In this document: positions 60,946 to 64,000 of the stretch, piece by piece
Layout: each line of letters starts with the position of its first letter
Numbering within the stretch: position 1 is the stretch's first letter
Assembly: GCF_001905665.1 (NCBI RefSeq)
Contig: NZ_LIVX01000008.1
Span: 62,001-126,000, forward strand
Source of the DNA: Streptomyces sp. CB02261
Lineage (GTDB): Bacteria; Actinomycetota; Actinomycetes; Streptomycetales; Streptomycetaceae
DNA: 64,000 bases
Direction: 5' to 3'
Position numbers and translations under genes: made by a program
Notes under the pieces: model-generated
The model's input: the letters and a program-made list of their open reading frames with translations, nothing else
Databases searched by the model: none
Told to the model about the DNA's origin: nothing

Positions 60946-62229
60946 GTGACCGACGCCCAAGAGACCGCAGCAGACACAGCACTGCGCACCACCGGGGGCG
61001 GCCCCCCGGACGACGATGTCCCTGCGAATGGGCTTCCGATCCCGTTGCTGGAGCCCCGCGAGGGGATTCCGCCCGTCGTCGAGACCGCGGACGCCCTCGC
61101 CGAGGTGATCGCCGCGTTCGCCGCCGGCCGCGGCCCCGTCGCCGTGGACGCCGAGCGCGCCTCCGGCTACCGCTACGGCCAGCGCGCCTATCTGGTCCAG
61201 CTCCGCCGCGAGGGCGCGGGCACCGCGCTCGTCGACCCCGTGGGCTGCCCCGACCTCTCGGGGCTCGGTGACGCGCTCGCCGGGACCGAGTGGATCCTGC
61301 ACGCCGCGACGCAGGACCTGCCCTGTCTGCGCGACATAGGCATGCTCCCGACCTCGCTGTTCGACACCGAGCTCGCCGGACGGCTGGCCGGCTTCCCCCG
61401 GGTCGGCCTCGGCGCGATGGTCGAGTCCGTCCTCGGCTACGCCCTGGAGAAGGGCCACTCCGCCGTGGACTGGTCCACCCGTCCGCTGCCCGAGCCCTGG
61501 CTGCGGTACGCGGCGCTCGACGTGGAGCTCCTCGTCGACCTGCGGGACGCCCTGGAGAAGGAGCTGGACCGGCAGGGCAAGCTGGAGTGGGCGCACCAGG
61601 AGTTCGACGCGATCGCCTCGGCCCCGCCCGCCCCGCCGCGCAAGGACCCGTGGCGGCGGACCTCCGGCATGCACAAGGTGCGGCGGCGGCGCCAGATGGC
61701 GGTCGTACGCGAGCTGTGGACGGCCCGTGACAAGGTCGCCCAGCGGCGGGACGTCTCCCCCGGCAAGGTGCTGAGCGACGCGGCGATCGTGGAAGCGGCG
61801 CTCGCGGTGCCGGTGAACCTGGCCGCGCTGTCGGCGCTGCCCGGTTTCGGCCACCGGACGGGCCGCCGCCAGCTGGAGCAGTGGCAGGCCGCGGTGGACC
61901 GGGCCAGGGCCCTGCCGGAGAGCGAGCTGCCGCAGCCCGGCCAGCAGGTCGCGGGCCCGCCTCCGCCGCGTGCCTGGGCGGACAAGGACCCGGTCGCCGC
62001 GGCCCGCCTCTCGGCGGCGCGCGCGGCGGTCTCGGCGCTGGCGGAGGAGCTGAACCTGCCGCAGGAGAACCTGATCACCCCGGACACCGTGCGCCGGGTC
62101 TGCTGGGAGCCGCCGTCCCCGGCCGACGCCGACGGCGTGGCCGAGGCCCTGACGGGCCACGGCGCCCGCCCCTGGCAGGTCGGCCTCGTCACCCCGCTCC
62201 TGGTGGAGGCGCTGACGGCGAGCGCGTGA
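60946..62229 (+). CDS. rnd: ribonuclease D with HRDC domain
   Basis: 427 residues from a GTG. DEDD exonuclease motifs: VAVDAERASGYR (Asp68, Glu70), ILHAATQDLPCLRDIG, FDTELAGRLAGFPRVGLGAM and YAALDVELLVDLRDAL. An HRDC domain follows at about 245-320 (RRRRQMAVVRELWTARDKVA). It trims 3' ends of tRNA and other RNA. TACCCT lies 7 bases before the GTG with no ribosome-binding site, so a leaderless mRNA is likely. 82 bases after the response regulator. Confidence 0.95.
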   Translation: MTDAQETAADTALRTTGGGPPDDDVPANGLPIPLLEPREGIPPVVETADALAEVIAAFAAGRGPVAVDAERASGYRYGQRAYLVQLRREGAGTALVDPVGCPDLSGLGDALAGTEWILHAATQDLPCLRDIGMLPTSLFDTELAGRLAGFPRVGLGAMVESVLGYALEKGHSAVDWSTRPLPEPWLRYAALDVELLVDLRDALEKELDRQGKLEWAHQEFDAIASAPPAPPRKDPWRRTSGMHKVRRRRQMAVVRELWTARDKVAQRRDVSPGKVLSDAAIVEAALAVPVNLAALSALPGFGHRTGRRQLEQWQAAVDRARALPESELPQPGQQVAGPPPPRAWADKDPVAAARLSAARAAVSALAEELNLPQENLITPDTVRRVCWEPPSPADADGVAEALTGHGARPWQVGLVTPLLVEALTASA

Positions 62230-62241
62230 CCCCTCGTCGCC

Positions 62242-62275
62242 GGAGCCCCCGGTCCGCGTGCGGACCGGGGGCTCC
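62242..62275. terminator. terminator after rnd
   Basis: GGAGCCCCCGGTCCG pairs perfectly with CGGACCGGGGGCTCC around CGTG (15-base stem), 12 bases after the stop codon and next to the convergent hydrolase. Confidence 0.93.
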
Positions 62276-62281
62276 GTCGTC

Positions 62282-63403
62282 CTACGGGACCGGGCTGAGG
62301 TTGCCCTCGGTGTCCATGTCGAAGACGCCCTGGGTCTTGCCGTCGACCTTGAGGTGCTTCAGCCAGTGCTTCGACAGGTTGTGCACGTTCTTGTGCTGCA
62401 TCTCCCACACCAGCGAGTGCCCCGCGCAGGCCAGCTTGACCATCAGCTTGTGCGGGCCCGCGACGGCTTCGTAGAGGGCGGGGACGGAGAAGTTGAGTTC
62501 CCGGTCGGGGTTCGGCGGCGAGGTGTTCACCTGGCGGTCGTACTCCCCGTAGGCGATCAGGACGGGCACGGCGCCGCCGAGCACTCCGCCCCGCGCCGCG
62601 GTGGTCTCGTTCCAGCCCCACCGGGCGAAGGTCCTGATCCGGTTGAGCCCCTCCGGCGGGCCCCAGGTGCTGCCGATCGGGTCGTTCTCCATGATCGCCG
62701 CCCATGCCGCGTCGACGATGCCGGGTTCACGCTGCCCGTCGCAGGGCGCTTCGGAGGCCCAGCCCGTGTCGAACCCCGTCTTCCCGCCGACGGACATGGG
62801 GAAGCCCTGCCGCGGCAGGGCGGCCGGCGCGTCCGATGTCGCCAGGGGCGGGAAGATCGGCGCCAGCAGGAAGAGGCTCGACACCTTCGTCGGGTTCTCG
62901 ACCGCGTACGGCCCCATGGTGAACGCGGCGGCGGACCAGCCGATGAAGGCGACCTTCTGCACGCCGCACTCCTCGCGGATGAACTCCACGACGGTGTTCA
63001 GCTCGTCCCGGTTGCTGTTCGAGTCGGTCAGCTGGAACGGGTAGTTCAGCGGCCCGGGCGTGAACCCCTTCGGCCTCGGCGTCAGCAGGGGCTGCTGGCT
63101 CGGGTTGACGTTGCGGGGGTCGTCCATCTTCGGGCGCGGAGAGCGTCCGGAGCCCTGGAGATCCATCATGAAGACGTCGTAGCCGGCCTTCGCCAGCGCC
63201 TCGGCCCAGCTGTACGACTTGTACGCGAGGTCGAAGCCCGCGAGCGCCGGGACGCTGCGGCCGTGGAGCATGAGGACCGGCGTGCGAGGCCCGGCGGCGG
63301 ACGTGTCGCGCCGCTCCCGGACGAAGAGCTTGACCGCGTCGTCCTTGTTCGCCGGGACGGTGGAGATGTGGGGGACCTCGTGGTCGGTGGTGATGATCGG
63401 CAT
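62282..63403 (-). CDS. alpha/beta hydrolase, probably cytoplasmic
   Basis: 373 residues. The core is an alpha/beta hydrolase: VLMLHGRSVPALAGFD (oxyanion region), nucleophile elbow FIGWSAAAFTMGPY with Ser, IAYGEYDRQVN with a candidate acid, and the His in ACAGHSLVWE. An 80-residue cap with GFTPGPLNYPFQLTDSNSNR lies before the nucleophile. No signal peptide is present. Substrate unknown. It is convergent with rnd, separated by the hairpin. Confidence 0.9.
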   Translation of the reverse strand: MPIITTDHEVPHISTVPANKDDAVKLFVRERRDTSAAGPRTPVLMLHGRSVPALAGFDLAYKSYSWAEALAKAGYDVFMMDLQGSGRSPRPKMDDPRNVNPSQQPLLTPRPKGFTPGPLNYPFQLTDSNSNRDELNTVVEFIREECGVQKVAFIGWSAAAFTMGPYAVENPTKVSSLFLLAPIFPPLATSDAPAALPRQGFPMSVGGKTGFDTGWASEAPCDGQREPGIVDAAWAAIMENDPIGSTWGPPEGLNRIRTFARWGWNETTAARGGVLGGAVPVLIAYGEYDRQVNTSPPNPDRELNFSVPALYEAVAGPHKLMVKLACAGHSLVWEMQHKNVHNLSKHWLKHLKVDGKTQGVFDMDTEGNLSPVP

Positions 63404-63710
63404 AGGAGTCCGTTCTGTGCGCGGAGGCCGAGGCCTCGCGCCCCGGCCGGGTCAGCGTCGGTCCGGCGGGAGCGGTCCGCGCCGCGACACGGCCGCCGCC
63501 GTGGGCCCATCGGGTTGCGGGTCCCTTCGATCGGACGGGCGTACGCGGGGGGCGTGCGGCCGGTCCGGTGGCATCCTCGGAATGTGACCTTCGCCGCTTG
63601 CACCCCAAGGGCTGGGCAGCCCGGTTACTCACAAGTAGCATGGGGGAAGCAAGCGCACGCTTAGGTGTGCGCCGCAGCAGTGCCATCCCGCACCCTGGAG
63701 GAGAGCCATC
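63404..63710. other. 307-base gap between divergent hydrolase and thiolase
   Basis: GC-rich for the first 180 bases, then less so. CTTGCA (63597) and TAGCAT (63636) are possible promoter elements for the thiolase, but the spacing (33 bases) is wrong for one pair. I see no hairpin or gene. The thiolase ribosome-binding site GGAGGAG lies at 63697-63703. Confidence 0.5.
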
Positions 63711-64000
63711 GTGCCTCGTACCGTCAGGGACGTCGTCTTCGTCGACGGCGTCCGCACCCCGTTCGGCAAGGCGGGCCCGAAGGGCATCTACCACGAGACC
63801 CGCGCCGACGACCTCGTCGTCAAGGCCATCCGGGAGCTGCTGCGCCGCAACCCGGGCCTCGACCCCGCGAAGATCGACGAGGTCGCCATCGCCGCGACCA
63901 CGCAGATCGGCGACCAGGGACTGACCCTCGGCCGTACGGCGGGCATCCTCGCCGGGCTGCCGCAGTCGGTGCCGGGCTACTCCATCGACCGCATGTGCGC
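63711..64000 (+). CDS. thiolase (acetyl-CoA C-acyltransferase), N-terminal part
   Basis: The first 96 residues of a thiolase-family protein are present, from a GTG after GGAGGAG: RDVVFVDGVRTPFGKAGPKG, then ATTQIGDQGLTLGRTAGILA and GYSIDRMC. The closing M-C is the acyl-thioester Cys, cut by the window edge. The enzyme splits 3-ketoacyl-CoA in fatty-acid oxidation. In other Streptomyces the next gene is a FadB-like multifunctional protein, which would be outside this window. Confidence 0.95.
   Translation, partial: MPRTVRDVVFVDGVRTPFGKAGPKGIYHETRADDLVVKAIRELLRRNPGLDPAKIDEVAIAATTQIGDQGLTLGRTAGILAGLPQSVPGYSIDRMC

Overview
The window is chromosomal DNA of a high-GC actinomycete, almost certainly a Streptomyces or close relative. 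Coding sequence is strongly GC-biased at third positions, GTG starts are common, and many families are typical of the genus (DUF397/HTH pairs, DUF6332, DUF3000, TIGR04222, SCO6045-type DUF692 proteins, trehalose genes beside GlgX). No rRNA, tRNA, CRISPR array, insertion sequence or integrase was seen. Both edges cut genes: a secreted protein on the left and a thiolase on the right.

Layout. 1-12.2 kb: glycogen/trehalose metabolism (glgX, treY, treZ) with a major facilitator transporter, a small secreted protein, a cytochrome P450-like protein with an abnormal haem loop, an FHA protein and an acetyltransferase. 12.2-23 kb: mixed metabolic and regulatory genes (Xaa-Pro peptidase, LysR and TPR genes, amidotransferase-like protein, kinase, VOC protein, a TetR/DUF1772 divergent pair with two clear operators, RidA) and two gene remnants. 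23.4-30.1 kb: a secreted subtilisin, an EF-G paralogue preceded by a likely leader peptide, an anti-sigma/HTH/DUF397 regulatory trio, and a dehydrogenase.

30.2-39.2 kb: an eight-gene co-directional cluster with very short gaps. It encodes a small protein, an NTPase with helical repeats, a charged protein, a PP2C phosphatase, a Ser/Thr-type kinase with a DFD motif, a vWA protein, a small protein, and a membrane-anchored protein with two zinc fingers. Phosphatase, kinase and vWA together resemble the TerY-P triad, known from computational studies of stress and defence gene neighbourhoods. The flanking genes here look like a distinctive extended version.

39.3-50.4 kb: core genes (msrB, murC, zapE, OsmC), a PhoX-like Tat phosphatase, a PPK2 kinase, a lipoprotein deacetylase, an ABC exporter with a minisatellite-expanded linker, and a peptidyl-tRNA hydrolase. 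50.5-53.0 kb: a DUF692 (MNIO) enzyme fused to a second domain, followed after 7 bases by a membrane protein whose tail is almost only Gly, Ser and Cys. Because MNIO enzymes modify cysteines in peptides, this pair is a candidate for an undescribed Cys-modifying or metal-handling system. 53.2-64 kb: haem biosynthesis by the coproporphyrin route (hemQ, hemY, hemE), a DUF4349 lipoprotein, a disulfide-reductase-like flavoprotein, DUF3000, an orphan response regulator, RNase D, a hydrolase and the thiolase start.

The window also carries five separate GC-rich tandem-repeat arrays (periods of about 7, 23, 27, 30 and 78 bases), at gene boundaries or in protein linkers.
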